Shown piece after piece: positions 42,752 through 51,582 of a stretch of 64,000 nucleotides of DNA. Every line of letters begins with the position of its first letter. Within the stretch, counting starts at the first letter, position 1. This stretch comes from Thermococcus litoralis DSM 5473. Its GTDB lineage: Archaea > Methanobacteriota_B > Thermococci > Thermococcales > Thermococcaceae. Made by a program: the position numbers and the translations under genes. The notes below the pieces were generated by a model that searched no databases, was not told the DNA's origin, and worked only from the letters and a program-made list of their open reading frames with translations. The stretch covers positions 1,139,607 through 1,203,606 of the forward strand of contig NC_022084.1 in NCBI RefSeq assembly GCF_000246985.2. Direction: 5' to 3'.

Positions 42752-43054
42752 TTATCTTCTCCAGATTATTTCAATGTACATACCAATTAGACCAAGTTCA
42801 AATGCCACTAGAAGTAACGTCGATGCGCTGAGGCCTTTGATGCTTTCAACTGCAAAATATACCAAGAGAATGCTCAAAAGAATTCCAGCCGTGCTTATAG
42901 GCAGGTTTTTCTTTAAAATCGCAGGCAATAACACCAAAACGAGCATAAAGTATAATATTACGAGGGGATACTTAGCATATCCACTTAATAATGCCACTCC
43001 CCCCAAAAGAACTCCAAAAATGGAAACAAGGAATAAGGAGTTGTCTGTTTTCAT
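42752..43054 (-). CDS. Small four-helix membrane protein, third gene of Cys-rich peptide cluster
   Basis: 100 residues, about four hydrophobic segments (8-25, 28-46, 54-70, 74-96), no recognised family. The ATG at 43054 follows GAGGTGGGCAAA, nearly identical to the leader of the preceding gene. Last gene of a three-gene operon with a secreted 20-Cys protein. Possible immunity, export or sensor role; inferred from context only. Confidence 0.65.
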   Translation of the reverse strand: MKTDNSLFLVSIFGVLLGGVALLSGYAKYPLVILYFMLVLVLLPAILKKNLPISTAGILLSILLVYFAVESIKGLSASTLLLVAFELGLIGMYIEIIWRR

Positions 43055-43075
43055 TTTGCCCACCTCATGGCCCGA

Positions 43076-43411
43076 TTATTGTACACGTTTCCTCACTAAT
43101 TTTTCAAAAGTTATAAATGCCAATACCCCGACAATAGCGTTCGACATCTTTAGGATGACAGTTCTAACAACTTGCTCGGATAACGAGCCTGCAAGGAAGT
43201 TCGCCAACAGCATCATAATACCCCATACTACACTCGCTAGAATAATGCCAGGAAATTCCCTCCAGGTTATAAGGAAATATCCTATCACCATAGGGGACGC
43301 TATTGTCCCAAAGGCTACAAGAGGCGGTGTATTGTCCAATACCGCCAACCACGTAAAAATTAAAGATAATGCAAGAATCAAATAAAACCTCTTGTTACTC
43401 AACTCTCTCAT
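43076..43411 (-). CDS. Small four-helix membrane protein, second gene of Cys-rich peptide cluster
   Basis: 111 residues, about four membrane helices (10-26, 30-50, 53-74, 85-103), basic C-terminus. The ATG at 43411 follows GAGGTGTGCAAA, in which the stop codon of the Cys-rich gene is embedded, so translation is coupled. No family recognised. Similar in size and topology to the next gene but with little sequence identity by eye. Confidence 0.65.
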   Translation of the reverse strand: MRELSNKRFYLILALSLIFTWLAVLDNTPPLVAFGTIASPMVIGYFLITWREFPGIILASVVWGIMMLLANFLAGSLSEQVVRTVILKMSNAIVGVLAFITFEKLVRKRVQ

Positions 43412-43421
43412 TTTGCACACC

Positions 43422-44141
43422 TCATGGTCCCGGTGCTAAGTAGTCACAGTAAGTCCCCTCTTCGTCACAGCATCCAGTAGCACACAAAGGACATGAAACT
43501 ATAACACAATAAAGACATTCTCCACATGCCCATACATTTCTTCTAGCACATGCTCCGCATGGAAATGTACAGTCGCCACAACAACCTACCATACATCCCC
43601 AGTTATAGTCACAACAGTACGAGACACAGTCTGCGAAGTAGCCACAGTCTGCGTCACTTGTGCATTCGTGCTTGCAACTGCTTAGTGGTGTCACTTCGCC
43701 GTTCGTGGTTATTGCTTTTGTTGTTAAGCGTTTTTCAGTATTTGAAACAGAGAACTCCAACAGATACGCCCTCGTTTTAACTCCTTGTACTGGTTTTGAG
43801 AATTCATAGTAAAATACTATGTGCTTCTTGTCTTTCAATGGAATTCCCATGGCAAGCATTTCAATCCTCTCGCCGTTATAGTCTACAACGTGCTTTACTA
43901 TCTTGACATTCTTATAGTCAACTTCCCAAGGCTTTGCCAAACTCCTAAGGTCCTTGCTAACGAGGATTTTGGTAAAAACACGCACTGAAGACCAGTTCTC
44001 CGGAGCTTTTTCCACAGGCTTGACTTCTCTAAATGGATTCACGCAACCTTTAACTTCTGGGAGCTTGGGTTGGCTTACTGCGTAAGCTGCGTACGCTCCA
44101 ACCAGCAACAAACCCACAAGCAAGCTTAACTTCTTCCTCAT
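43422..44141 (-). CDS. Secreted protein with 20-cysteine C-terminal domain (halocin C8-like candidate)
   Basis: 239 residues. Signal peptide (RKK then a hydrophobic stretch, ~1-24), a ~125-residue beta-type middle domain with one Cys, and a C-terminal domain of ~85 residues holding 20 Cys, many as CC or CxxC. The layout resembles precursors of halocin C8-like peptides, in which a Cys-rich C-terminal peptide is released from an N-terminal immunity region, but I cannot confirm homology. The ATG at 44141 follows GGGGGG; a TATA box (TTTATATAG) lies about 50 bp upstream. A disulfide-rich surface protein is the main alternative. Confidence 0.62.
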   Translation of the reverse strand: MRKKLSLLVGLLLVGAYAAYAVSQPKLPEVKGCVNPFREVKPVEKAPENWSSVRVFTKILVSKDLRSLAKPWEVDYKNVKIVKHVVDYNGERIEMLAMGIPLKDKKHIVFYYEFSKPVQGVKTRAYLLEFSVSNTEKRLTTKAITTNGEVTPLSSCKHECTSDADCGYFADCVSYCCDYNWGCMVGCCGDCTFPCGACARRNVWACGECLYCVIVSCPLCATGCCDEEGTYCDYLAPGP

Positions 44142-44277
44142 TCGCCCCCCCAAGCATGAGGAAATTTTCACAAATAGTAAGCACTCAAACTATATAAAAT
44201 TTACCATTAGAAAAAACGAAAAGACAAAAGAAAAAACAACAAACAACAAAACAAAGTAAAAATACGCAACGTTTAGT

Positions 44278-46041
44278 TCAGGTGTTCAAATGCGCATCAA
44301 ACTCTTTGCTTTTCACAAAGTTTGCATAGCCCTTGTCAAGCCTCTTGCTCACATATGGGCCATCCTTTCTATAGCCAAACTTTCTGTAGTATTCCCTAAC
44401 GCCAACGCCACTTATGATGAGCATCTTCTTTGCATCGAATTCTTCCCTCGCTATTCTCTCCGCCTCAGCTAAAAGCTCCCTTCCGTAACCCCTATGCTGC
44501 CACTCGTACTTCGGCTTTCCACCTATTGGAACCAAAGGTCCATAAACGTGGAGCTCCCTGACTATAGCAGATGGACAGCAGTTTATTTCCTTCCTGTGGG
44601 CTTTTTCACTTGGGATTCTAAGCCTGATGAAGCCGATTAGAATGTCGTTCTTCACATCTTCAAAGCTCAGGAATACCTCATGTCCCTCGCTTGCTTTATA
44701 ATCCTCCCTTAGCAATTTGATGTGCTCAACTTCAGGCTGAACCCCAAACTTCTGCATCTGATGCCCAACTTCCCTAAAACGAATCTCTCTCGGCCTTATA
44801 CCTCTCTTTATAAGCTCATTGAACACCAGCTGTCCCAAATTGGAGTGCTTTACTCCAGCTTCAACAAGCTGAACCGGGATGTCTCTCTGAATCCTCATAA
44901 CTCTAACCCATTTTGGAAGGAGTTTGTACACCTCAACAAGCAGCTCAACGGCTTCTTCAGTCGTGTAGGGCCTGTATTTCCCTTCCTTATACCATCTGTA
45001 GAGGAGCGTGTCCTTTGTGACCAGAGTGGGGTAAATTTTGAGCATATCAGGCCTGAAGCGCTCATCTTCAAAGATTATTTGGAAGGCCTTTAAGTCCCTC
45101 TCAAAGTTGCTCCCCGGCAAGCCCGGCATCATGTGGTAGTTTATCTTAAGACCGGCATCTTTGAGGAGCTGTGTGGCCCTTACCGTATCCTCAACGGTGT
45201 GCCCCCTCTTTACCCTCTCATAGATGAAGTTGAAGACCGTCTGAACTCCAAGCTCTACTCTCGTTGTGCCGAGCTTAAGCATTCTATCGATTTGTCTTTC
45301 CATAGCCCAATCTGGCCTTGTTTCAATAGTTAATCCCACCATTCTGACCTTCGCCTTCTCGTTCTTTCTCTGCTCTTCCTCGAGATAATAGTACGGTTTT
45401 CTGTGAGTTTTCTCCCAGGCCTTTTTGAAGAGTGGGTCTTCGTCAATCTCTCCAAAAAGAACTGCCTTTCTAATTTTCTCTTCAAGGTTCTCAATGTCCT
45501 TGAAATAAGGGAAATCGTTCATAGCTTTGAATGCCTCTTTTATGAACCACTCTTGGTAATCTAAATCAACAGCAGGGAAAGTTCCACCCTGTATAATGAC
45601 CTCGACTTTATCTATATCGTGGCCGATATCATAGAGCTGCTTCAAGCGGTTCATCATTATGAGATAGGGATGATAAGCATTCTGAAGAGCCCTTAAAGCT
45701 GATGGCTCCTTTCCAGTGTAGCTTTGAGGAGAGCCCTCACTTGGGCCTCCGGGACAGTAGATACACCTGCCGTGCGGGCACGGAAATGGCTTCGTCATCA
45801 TTGCAACAACGGCAACCCCGCTGATTGTCCTGGTAGGCTTCTTCTTGAGGAAGTCCTTGAACCTCTCCCTATCTTCCCTGCTCATTACCCTAAGCACGTC
45901 TGAATTAGTGGGAATCTTTGAGAGATGATATTTAGCAGCGATTTTAACCTTAAACCTATTGAGCTCTCTCCTATCCTTAATCTCGCCCGAAATTACGGCC
46001 TTTGCAATTTCCTCGCAGGCTTTTCTATATTTTTCCTCCAT
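44278..46041 (-). CDS. elp3: Elp3-like tRNA uridine(34) acetyl/carboxymethyl enzyme
   Basis: Radical SAM plus acetyltransferase that builds the cm5U34 modification in tRNA wobble positions; archaea use Elp3 alone. 587 residues. Cluster-binding motif CPHGRCIYC near 85-93 and SAM-binding regions follow; a C-terminal GNAT domain (~435-587) carries the acetyl-CoA loop HRGYGRELL. The ATG at 46041 has GTGATGAG before it and gives the family N-terminus; the frame extends 18 codons upstream with no better site. Confidence 0.93.
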   Translation of the reverse strand: MEEKYRKACEEIAKAVISGEIKDRRELNRFKVKIAAKYHLSKIPTNSDVLRVMSREDRERFKDFLKKKPTRTISGVAVVAMMTKPFPCPHGRCIYCPGGPSEGSPQSYTGKEPSALRALQNAYHPYLIMMNRLKQLYDIGHDIDKVEVIIQGGTFPAVDLDYQEWFIKEAFKAMNDFPYFKDIENLEEKIRKAVLFGEIDEDPLFKKAWEKTHRKPYYYLEEEQRKNEKAKVRMVGLTIETRPDWAMERQIDRMLKLGTTRVELGVQTVFNFIYERVKRGHTVEDTVRATQLLKDAGLKINYHMMPGLPGSNFERDLKAFQIIFEDERFRPDMLKIYPTLVTKDTLLYRWYKEGKYRPYTTEEAVELLVEVYKLLPKWVRVMRIQRDIPVQLVEAGVKHSNLGQLVFNELIKRGIRPREIRFREVGHQMQKFGVQPEVEHIKLLREDYKASEGHEVFLSFEDVKNDILIGFIRLRIPSEKAHRKEINCCPSAIVRELHVYGPLVPIGGKPKYEWQHRGYGRELLAEAERIAREEFDAKKMLIISGVGVREYYRKFGYRKDGPYVSKRLDKGYANFVKSKEFDAHLNT

Positions 46042-46120
46042 TCTCATCACGTTCATAGAAGTGAGCTGACATTTAAAAGTGTTAACATTGCACATTAAAA
46101 AAGAAAAAGTAAACCAAAAA

Positions 46121-47479
46121 TCAAAACAGCAAACCTACAAGATAAGGAGCCGCAACAAGCACCATGAATAGTATACCAATTGAAACTCCGTTCCTAACGA
46201 ATGTTGCAGAAATAAGGCCTACCAATATTGAGCCAAAGATTCCTGCGATTCCAGCATCATTGTATGCCAATACAAGGACTATTGCTAAGAATGTAGCATA
46301 CAATGCTTCTGCAGGTACTTTTTTAAAGACAAATCTGGTTAATTGCTTTGAATACTTTATGAGTATCAAATACGCAAGTACTGCAGCAAATAAAGTTGCA
46401 TAAACAGTAACGAGGATTATTGTTGATGTTGAATATCTTTGAAGAAGGACGTCTCTTGGAGTCAATCCACCAAAAGCTGCAAGTTCAGCAAAGAATGGAT
46501 GTGCTGGTCCTGCTGACATTGGTCCCGTAGGAACTCCCAATGCAATGAGGGGTATAAGAGTTCCCCCAATATAAGTAGCATTCTTTATGGCATCTCTGAC
46601 TGCATAAGCCATAAGAGAGCCCTTAAGTTCATCTTTTTGGCTTTCCTTTACAAGATCCCCAAAGAGAACTGTTAATCCTACAGGGCTCATGAAGGTCGCT
46701 AAAATTCCACTTAACCCTGCCAAGACGGAGGAAAGCATAACTTCTACCTTGGTAAGATGATGCAAGGGGTTTAATGATATTTTTCCAGTTTTTACTAGCT
46801 TAATCCGGGCATAGTCTTGTCGCTTTAAATGATGGTTATTCGGTGAAATTAATGTTAAGAGCTCGTAGAGTATTGGGCCAATTGTAATTGCTAGAAAGAT
46901 GCTTATAAAGGCTGACTGCCCATATAGCCCCCTAAGGCCCTGAACAAGCATTGCAAATGGGAATATAGCCAACAATGCAAGTACCTTTGCCTTTGACATC
47001 ACTGCTAGTAAAAGTATCCCTGCAACAATCAAATAAACCCAACCGGGCCAGCCTAAGGGCCCAGCAGGGTTTTTAAGTAATTCTCCAAGAGGCGTCAAGT
47101 AGAAAGACAAAGGCAACGTTATTGCTATGGCAACTACCGTACCAATGACACTAGCAGTTATCCCCTTTCTTAAGATAATCTCCGAATAACCATATTTCCT
47201 GGCCACTAATGCATCTGGAACCTGAGGTACAGCCATAACGCCACCGGGAATTGCAGCAAGTGCCGTAGGAACTGCATCTGCAGCTTTAAATGCGACTATT
47301 GTACCCATGAACCAAGCAAGAACAAGCAGAGGATCAAATCCAGCCGCTAGGAAAGCTAAAGTTATTGGAGCAATTGTGGCAGTTTCGTCAGTTCCGGGTA
47401 TCATTCCAATTATTATATACAACAAAACCGAAAAAGCCGTTAGGAAGGTAACTTGGATTAAAAGGCTGGCGATATCCAT
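46121..47479 (-). CDS. TctA-like large transporter permease
   Basis: 452 residues with about eleven or twelve membrane helices. The N-terminal GMIPGTDETATIAPI and the later GVPTGPMSAGPAHP repeat the glycine/proline motifs of the TctA family (tripartite tricarboxylate transporters, DUF112). Bacterial TctA works with small TctB and a periplasmic TctC; neither a TctC nor a clear TctB is here, so substrate and mechanism are open. ATG after GGAGGGGGAG. Immediately follows an 84-residue membrane protein. Confidence 0.75.
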   Translation of the reverse strand: MDIASLLIQVTFLTAFSVLLYIIIGMIPGTDETATIAPITLAFLAAGFDPLLVLAWFMGTIVAFKAADAVPTALAAIPGGVMAVPQVPDALVARKYGYSEIILRKGITASVIGTVVAIAITLPLSFYLTPLGELLKNPAGPLGWPGWVYLIVAGILLLAVMSKAKVLALLAIFPFAMLVQGLRGLYGQSAFISIFLAITIGPILYELLTLISPNNHHLKRQDYARIKLVKTGKISLNPLHHLTKVEVMLSSVLAGLSGILATFMSPVGLTVLFGDLVKESQKDELKGSLMAYAVRDAIKNATYIGGTLIPLIALGVPTGPMSAGPAHPFFAELAAFGGLTPRDVLLQRYSTSTIILVTVYATLFAAVLAYLILIKYSKQLTRFVFKKVPAEALYATFLAIVLVLAYNDAGIAGIFGSILVGLISATFVRNGVSIGILFMVLVAAPYLVGLLF

Positions 47480-47480
47480 T

Positions 47481-47735
47481 TTACTCCCCCTCCACGATTC
47501 TTTTTGGCTCAATTATTGAGGTAGACACTATAAATCCAAAAAATGCTCCAAGAGCACTTAGAGTCACTCTCAATGCATTTAGCAAGTCCTCTCTTCCTAG
47601 CATGCTGACTATCTTGGGGGCACTGAAATACATCAAAAAAGCCAATCCGCTCGTGATTAAAAATGCCTTCAGGAAGTCATGTTCTGCTATCACTTCTCCA
47701 AAAATTTCATATAAATTTTGACTTGTTTTACCCAT
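47481..47735 (-). CDS. Small two-helix membrane protein, partner of TctA-like permease
   Basis: 84 residues with two hydrophobic segments (about 23-45 and 54-72). Ends 1 bp before the permease ATG and its last codons contain the permease ribosome binding site, so translation is coupled. It may be the functional equivalent of TctB, though shorter than the four-helix TctB and not recognisably homologous. GGGTGA site before ATG. Confidence 0.65.
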   Translation of the reverse strand: MGKTSQNLYEIFGEVIAEHDFLKAFLITSGLAFLMYFSAPKIVSMLGREDLLNALRVTLSALGAFFGFIVSTSIIEPKRIVEGE

Positions 47736-47876
47736 AGTTGTTTCACCCGATTGCAGGTTTTGTATTTTTTGTGTATTTAAGGATTTCGGCTATAGTTGAT
47801 AATCTTTTATGTAATTGTCGAGTATTATAGGAAAGGTTTAAACATACTTAAAGGTAATTATTAGGTGGTGAAGAAA

Positions 47877-48635
47877 ATGGCGAGTAGGGATAAAATTGTC
47901 GCGTTCCTTGATGAGTATTTAAGCATAAACTCTTTTCCCGATAAATCCCGAAACGGACTACAAGTTGAGGGAAAAGAAGAGGTAGAAAAGATTGCCTTTG
48001 CAGTTGATGCCTGTATGGACACCTTTGTTAAAGCCAGAGCTCTAGGAGCGGATATGCTAATAGTACATCATGGCTTAATATGGGGGGGAATAGAGTACGT
48101 CAGAGGGCTTGTACAAAAAAGGCTTAAGTATCTTCTCGAAAATGAGATGAACCTCTACGCCGCTCATTTACCCCTCGACGTTCATCCCGAGGTAGGAAAC
48201 AATGCACAGCTTTTGAAGCTCTTAGATTTGGAGCCAAAGGAGCCCTTCGGAGAGTACAACGGAATAAGCATTGGATACATTTCGGAATTTGAGGAACCAA
48301 AACCTTTACCCCTGGTGGCTCAAATACTTGTAGAGAAGCTGAAGACTGAGTATGTAAAAGCCTATGAATTTGGAGTAGAGGAAATAAAAAGCGTTGCAGT
48401 AGTCAGCGGCAGGGGAGGATTTGCAATCCCAGAGGCAATAGAAAAAGGTGTTGATCTCTTCATAACGGGAGAGTTTTTACACGACGACTACCACACAGCT
48501 AAGGAAGGACGGTTAACCGTTATAGCGGCAGGACATTATGCCACAGAAACCCTCGGCGTTAAAGCATTAATGCTAGTATTGAGGGAAAAATTTGGAGTTA
48601 AGACTGCCTTCATTGACAATCCTACTGGACTGTGA
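47877..48635 (+). CDS. Nif3-like dinuclear metal-centre protein
   Basis: 252 residues, the compact archaeal form. Metal ligands are visible as VHHG (near 61-64), AAHLPLDVH (~97-105, HxxxD) and the C-terminal GHYATE (~218-223). NIF3/DUF34 proteins bind two metals; some are called GTP cyclohydrolase 1 type 2 but the function is unsettled. The ATG at 47877 follows AGGTGGTGAAG; TATA-like GTTTAAAC lies about 45 bp upstream. Confidence 0.85.
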   Translation: MASRDKIVAFLDEYLSINSFPDKSRNGLQVEGKEEVEKIAFAVDACMDTFVKARALGADMLIVHHGLIWGGIEYVRGLVQKRLKYLLENEMNLYAAHLPLDVHPEVGNNAQLLKLLDLEPKEPFGEYNGISIGYISEFEEPKPLPLVAQILVEKLKTEYVKAYEFGVEEIKSVAVVSGRGGFAIPEAIEKGVDLFITGEFLHDDYHTAKEGRLTVIAAGHYATETLGVKALMLVLREKFGVKTAFIDNPTGL

Positions 48636-48710
48636 GAAGTGATATATACTCTTTTCTCCTTATAAAAAACCAATATAAAAGCCAGCAAAATCCTTTGGAG
48701 AACTAACTAG

Positions 48711-48803
48711 ATGATAACAGCTAGTTACAGAGAGCACAAAAACGGAATGATAATTTTCGATTACTCCCCTTTCACAGGATTCTTCTACAGGGCTCTATTG
48801 TGA
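48711..48803 (+). CDS. Possible 30-residue ORF in the Nif3-DUF4932 gap
   Basis: ATG at 48711 opens 30 codons to a TGA, with GGAG ten bases before it and a TATA-like CAATATAAAA about 35 bp upstream. A 7-bp inverted repeat (TAACTAG, 48704-48710, with CTAGTTA, 48721-48727) encloses the start codon and could hide it. The residue mix (several Tyr, Phe, charged residues) looks protein-like. It could be a small gene, a gene fragment or chance. Confidence 0.3.
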   Translation: MITASYREHKNGMIIFDYSPFTGFFYRALL

Positions 48804-48843
48804 CTTTCTGGGACTTTTTAAAAGAAGAAAGAACAGAAAGGAC

Positions 48844-50457
48844 TTACCCTCCCTCGAGGAGCTTATCCGTTCTAGCGTCCCTTATGCTGTAGTGCAGGTT
48901 ATTGTAGGCGTGAATGCCTCTTAGAGCACTGTCTTCAGTGCCGACTATAACGAGCATCAATTTGCTCTCATCCCAGGGGTTTTTGATAACTTCAAATGCT
49001 CTGATACTCCCTGTGTATGTTTTTCCTGTCACATTGCTGTAAACGGAAGTTCCATTTACCCTTATCACCATGTGGTTCTCAAGCCTCTTTAGGAGCTCGC
49101 TGTCCGGGAGAAGAACGAGAATAATGTTATTTTTGAGGTCGTTATCGTTAATATCAGCTTCTTCCTCCATTCTCAACCTAAACCTCTCGCCAATCCTTTC
49201 CGCCAAGTGACGCGTAGTGTTACCCCCATGGTAAACCACAAGGCAGCCTTTTTCGGAGAGCCTCTCTGCAAAATCATTTACGGTCGGCCATTCAGGCAGT
49301 TCAACGTTTTTCCCACCGTTGGTCCTTTTGTATACCTCACCTATGATCTCGGCGAGCCTCGGCATGAAGTCGTCGAAGGTTCTATACCTGTCTCTGTTGG
49401 GGACGTACTCGTTCACGTACGCGTTGTAGACATCTTCAATGAAATAGAAGCCCCTAACTTTATCGGCGAGGAGACTCTCCCTCGCGGCCACTTCCCCTAT
49501 GGTCTCCCTTAGGTAGTAAGCCTCGAACGCCCTGACGAGTGTCTCGTATAGCATTGTCTTGAAGTTCCCATATGCCATTTTCGACATCTTCTCTTTGACC
49601 GGGGCGTATAGGGACTCGTAGGGCTCAAAGAGCTCGTAGTTTCTATCAACCGCAGGATTCACGAAGCTGTGGGCGAACTCGTGAACGGACGCACCACAAA
49701 ACTCCGGGAGGTTTTCCTCAAAGCGGCATATCCCGAGAAAGCTGTAGATCTCCTTTTCTTCTTTCCCCTCAAGCCAGCCCCCAAAGCTGTGATGCGCAAG
49801 CCCCATCTGAAGGATTATATTCCAGGATGTCGCCTTCTCGCCAAAGAACTCCTCCTCGAACTTGGGGATTTTGGCGAGGTCAAGGTTTTCCCTTACGAAC
49901 TCGTTGATTGTGGCGTTGTAAAACTCAACGTTTTCATTGTAGAACTTCCAGAAGTCGGTCTCCTCGGCAAACTCTCTCACAGCCTCCGCGAATTCGTTCA
50001 GCTCTTCTTCATCCAGCCACGGTCGATCCTTAAGCATGTCACTCCAGTTCCCCTCGAGCTCAAAGGTGTCTGGATTGAGATGAACGGCGAACTTTGGGAG
50101 TGCATCGTAGGTCAAGCCTCTTTCGGAAAGTTTCCCTGCCATTTCAACCGCTCTCAACCCCTTGTACTTTCCAAAGTACTCGTCTATATCCTTTAGATAC
50201 TCATAGTTTTCGGGCGATACACCCGCCTTCTCCGGTGCCACTCTCTCTTTATACCACTCCGAGCCGGAGATGCGGTATATTATCTCCACAAGCTCCACCC
50301 TCGGGTCCACTGAAACGTAGACGTTGTCGGAGAGCTGTCTTTTGACGAGATTCAGACTCTCATTGGTGGCATTGGAGGGTTGAGATGCAGGTAATATGCA
50401 ACCACTCCCAATGACTATTAGAATTAGAAGTAATAAAACTATGGAACGTTTCTTCAT
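48844..50457 (-). CDS. DUF4932-like secreted lipoprotein, putative zinc protease
   Basis: 537 residues. Lipoprotein signal with lipobox IGSGC (~19-23). The zinc motif HEFAHSFVNP near 262 (HExxH) and the family-like opening DPRVELVEIIYRISG match the DUF4932 group as I recall it. A C-terminal ~180-residue region has alternating strands and helices. GC content is visibly higher than in neighbouring genes in the 49.2-50.3 kb part, which may indicate transfer or selection. GGTGG site before ATG. Confidence 0.7.
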   Translation of the reverse strand: MKKRSIVLLLLILIVIGSGCILPASQPSNATNESLNLVKRQLSDNVYVSVDPRVELVEIIYRISGSEWYKERVAPEKAGVSPENYEYLKDIDEYFGKYKGLRAVEMAGKLSERGLTYDALPKFAVHLNPDTFELEGNWSDMLKDRPWLDEEELNEFAEAVREFAEETDFWKFYNENVEFYNATINEFVRENLDLAKIPKFEEEFFGEKATSWNIILQMGLAHHSFGGWLEGKEEKEIYSFLGICRFEENLPEFCGASVHEFAHSFVNPAVDRNYELFEPYESLYAPVKEKMSKMAYGNFKTMLYETLVRAFEAYYLRETIGEVAARESLLADKVRGFYFIEDVYNAYVNEYVPNRDRYRTFDDFMPRLAEIIGEVYKRTNGGKNVELPEWPTVNDFAERLSEKGCLVVYHGGNTTRHLAERIGERFRLRMEEEADINDNDLKNNIILVLLPDSELLKRLENHMVIRVNGTSVYSNVTGKTYTGSIRAFEVIKNPWDESKLMLVIVGTEDSALRGIHAYNNLHYSIRDARTDKLLEGG

Positions 50458-50466
50458 AGATACCAC

Positions 50467-50943
50467 CGATTATACTAAGCTAATTTTACTAGTTTTTAAA
50501 CCTTAAAAAGTTTATGATAAACTCACCCGACTCTTAAACGCTGAGCTGCGCCAGCTCGCCCCATCAACCAGAGAGACAGTTGTCCCAACAATACTTTAAA
50601 ACAACCAAATAAAATCTCTAGTAGTCCACCAGTTTCTAACAGTCGTAATCCACACTGCCAAATCGTCTCGTCAACTGCGATGAAGTTTCGGGTTTTTGGT
50701 TGGTAGCTTTTAAAACCTTGCAGATATAGGTTTATTGGTCTGGTTTTCTTTTCTGGTGGGATTTTGTTTCGCCGAGAAGGTTTTAAGGCTGAAATTAACC
50801 AATAAATAATGGTTTCAGCCCTTCATGTTCCCCCTTCTTTTTCTAAAGCAGTGTCAGAGAAACCTGACACCCCACAACTTATCCTAATTGTAAATCAGAA
50901 AAGCTAAAATAACCGATATGAAAAACTTAGAGGAGGAATTGAT
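50467..50943. other. Gene-free stretch with three inverted repeats
   Basis: No credible ORF in either strand. Three hairpin-capable repeats are seen: GAGCTG-CGC-CAGCTC (50543-50557), AAGGCTGAAA with its complement around 18 nt (50785-50823), and GTGTCAG-AGAAAC-CTGACAC (50851-50870). The end of the stretch holds a TATA-like element and GGAGGA belonging to the following pseudogene. It may be the remains of an element or of an RNA gene. Confidence 0.4.
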
Positions 50944-51540
50944 ATGAGATGGAAGTTGTTAAGCCTTTTGTTGCTTGGTTTGTTAGTTTTGGGTTCTTTT
51001 GGAAATGCAAATATTGTCAAGGGTAGCAATGATAAGGTTTGCCAGCTTGTGAGTTAATTGGATTTTTAAGAATGGGCAGAGGATTGAGAAAGCGAACCTA
51101 GGTCTGGTGGTACTGCCAAGAGCCTAAAAAAGTTAGCAGGTTGCAAGGATTTAACGAATTTGGTGGGAGTTGGTGAGCTTCCCGGAAAATTCTCCAAGAA
51201 TTTGCCTTCTTGCGGAGGAATGTTCATCGACGAGGAAAAAGGATTAATCTTTGTCTAGAGAGATGAAAAATACAAAGGAAAAAAATAAACATAGCATTCC
51301 TAGAAGGAGAATACAGCTCTGAACAGTTAGCAAAATGAGAAAAAGAGGCAAGAAAACTTTTCAGAATTAAAGAGCTTGAAGTTGCCTGAGTGAGTTATCA
51401 AAATTCTAAAAATCGGCTGATTATAGGACTAGAGAGTGTTTCTTTGGATAAATTAAAATGTACAAATTTACGGATTGCTCTACAGGCGGGATCCTGATGA
51501 AGGGACTTCCACGTACTTATCCATTGATGATAATGCTTAA
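50944..51540 (+). pseudogene. Decayed gene for a secreted protein
   Basis: An intact start region (GGAGGAATTGAT then ATG at 50944) opens a clear signal peptide of 24 residues and runs 37 codons to a TAA at 51053-51055. Downstream, protein-like sequence continues in frame from about 51121 (SLKKLAGCKDLTNLVGVGE, then ELPGKFSKNLPSCGG) to a TAG at about 51256. It resumes in a shifted frame from about 51283 (KINIAFLEGEYSSEQLAK), and is cut again by TGA codons after LAK, after ELEVA and near 51497. At least one frameshift and five stops; several stops look like decayed TGG codons. Family not recognised. Confidence 0.7.
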
Positions 51541-51582
51541 TAATCTCGGGGTAGAGTTAATAACCGGACGAGGTGAAGAAGT

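Noticed and set aside
45990-46041. GTGATGA near the elp3 start as a third C/D-box sRNA
   Set aside because: Only the C-like box is present; no CTGA at guide spacing and it works as the elp3 ribosome binding site.
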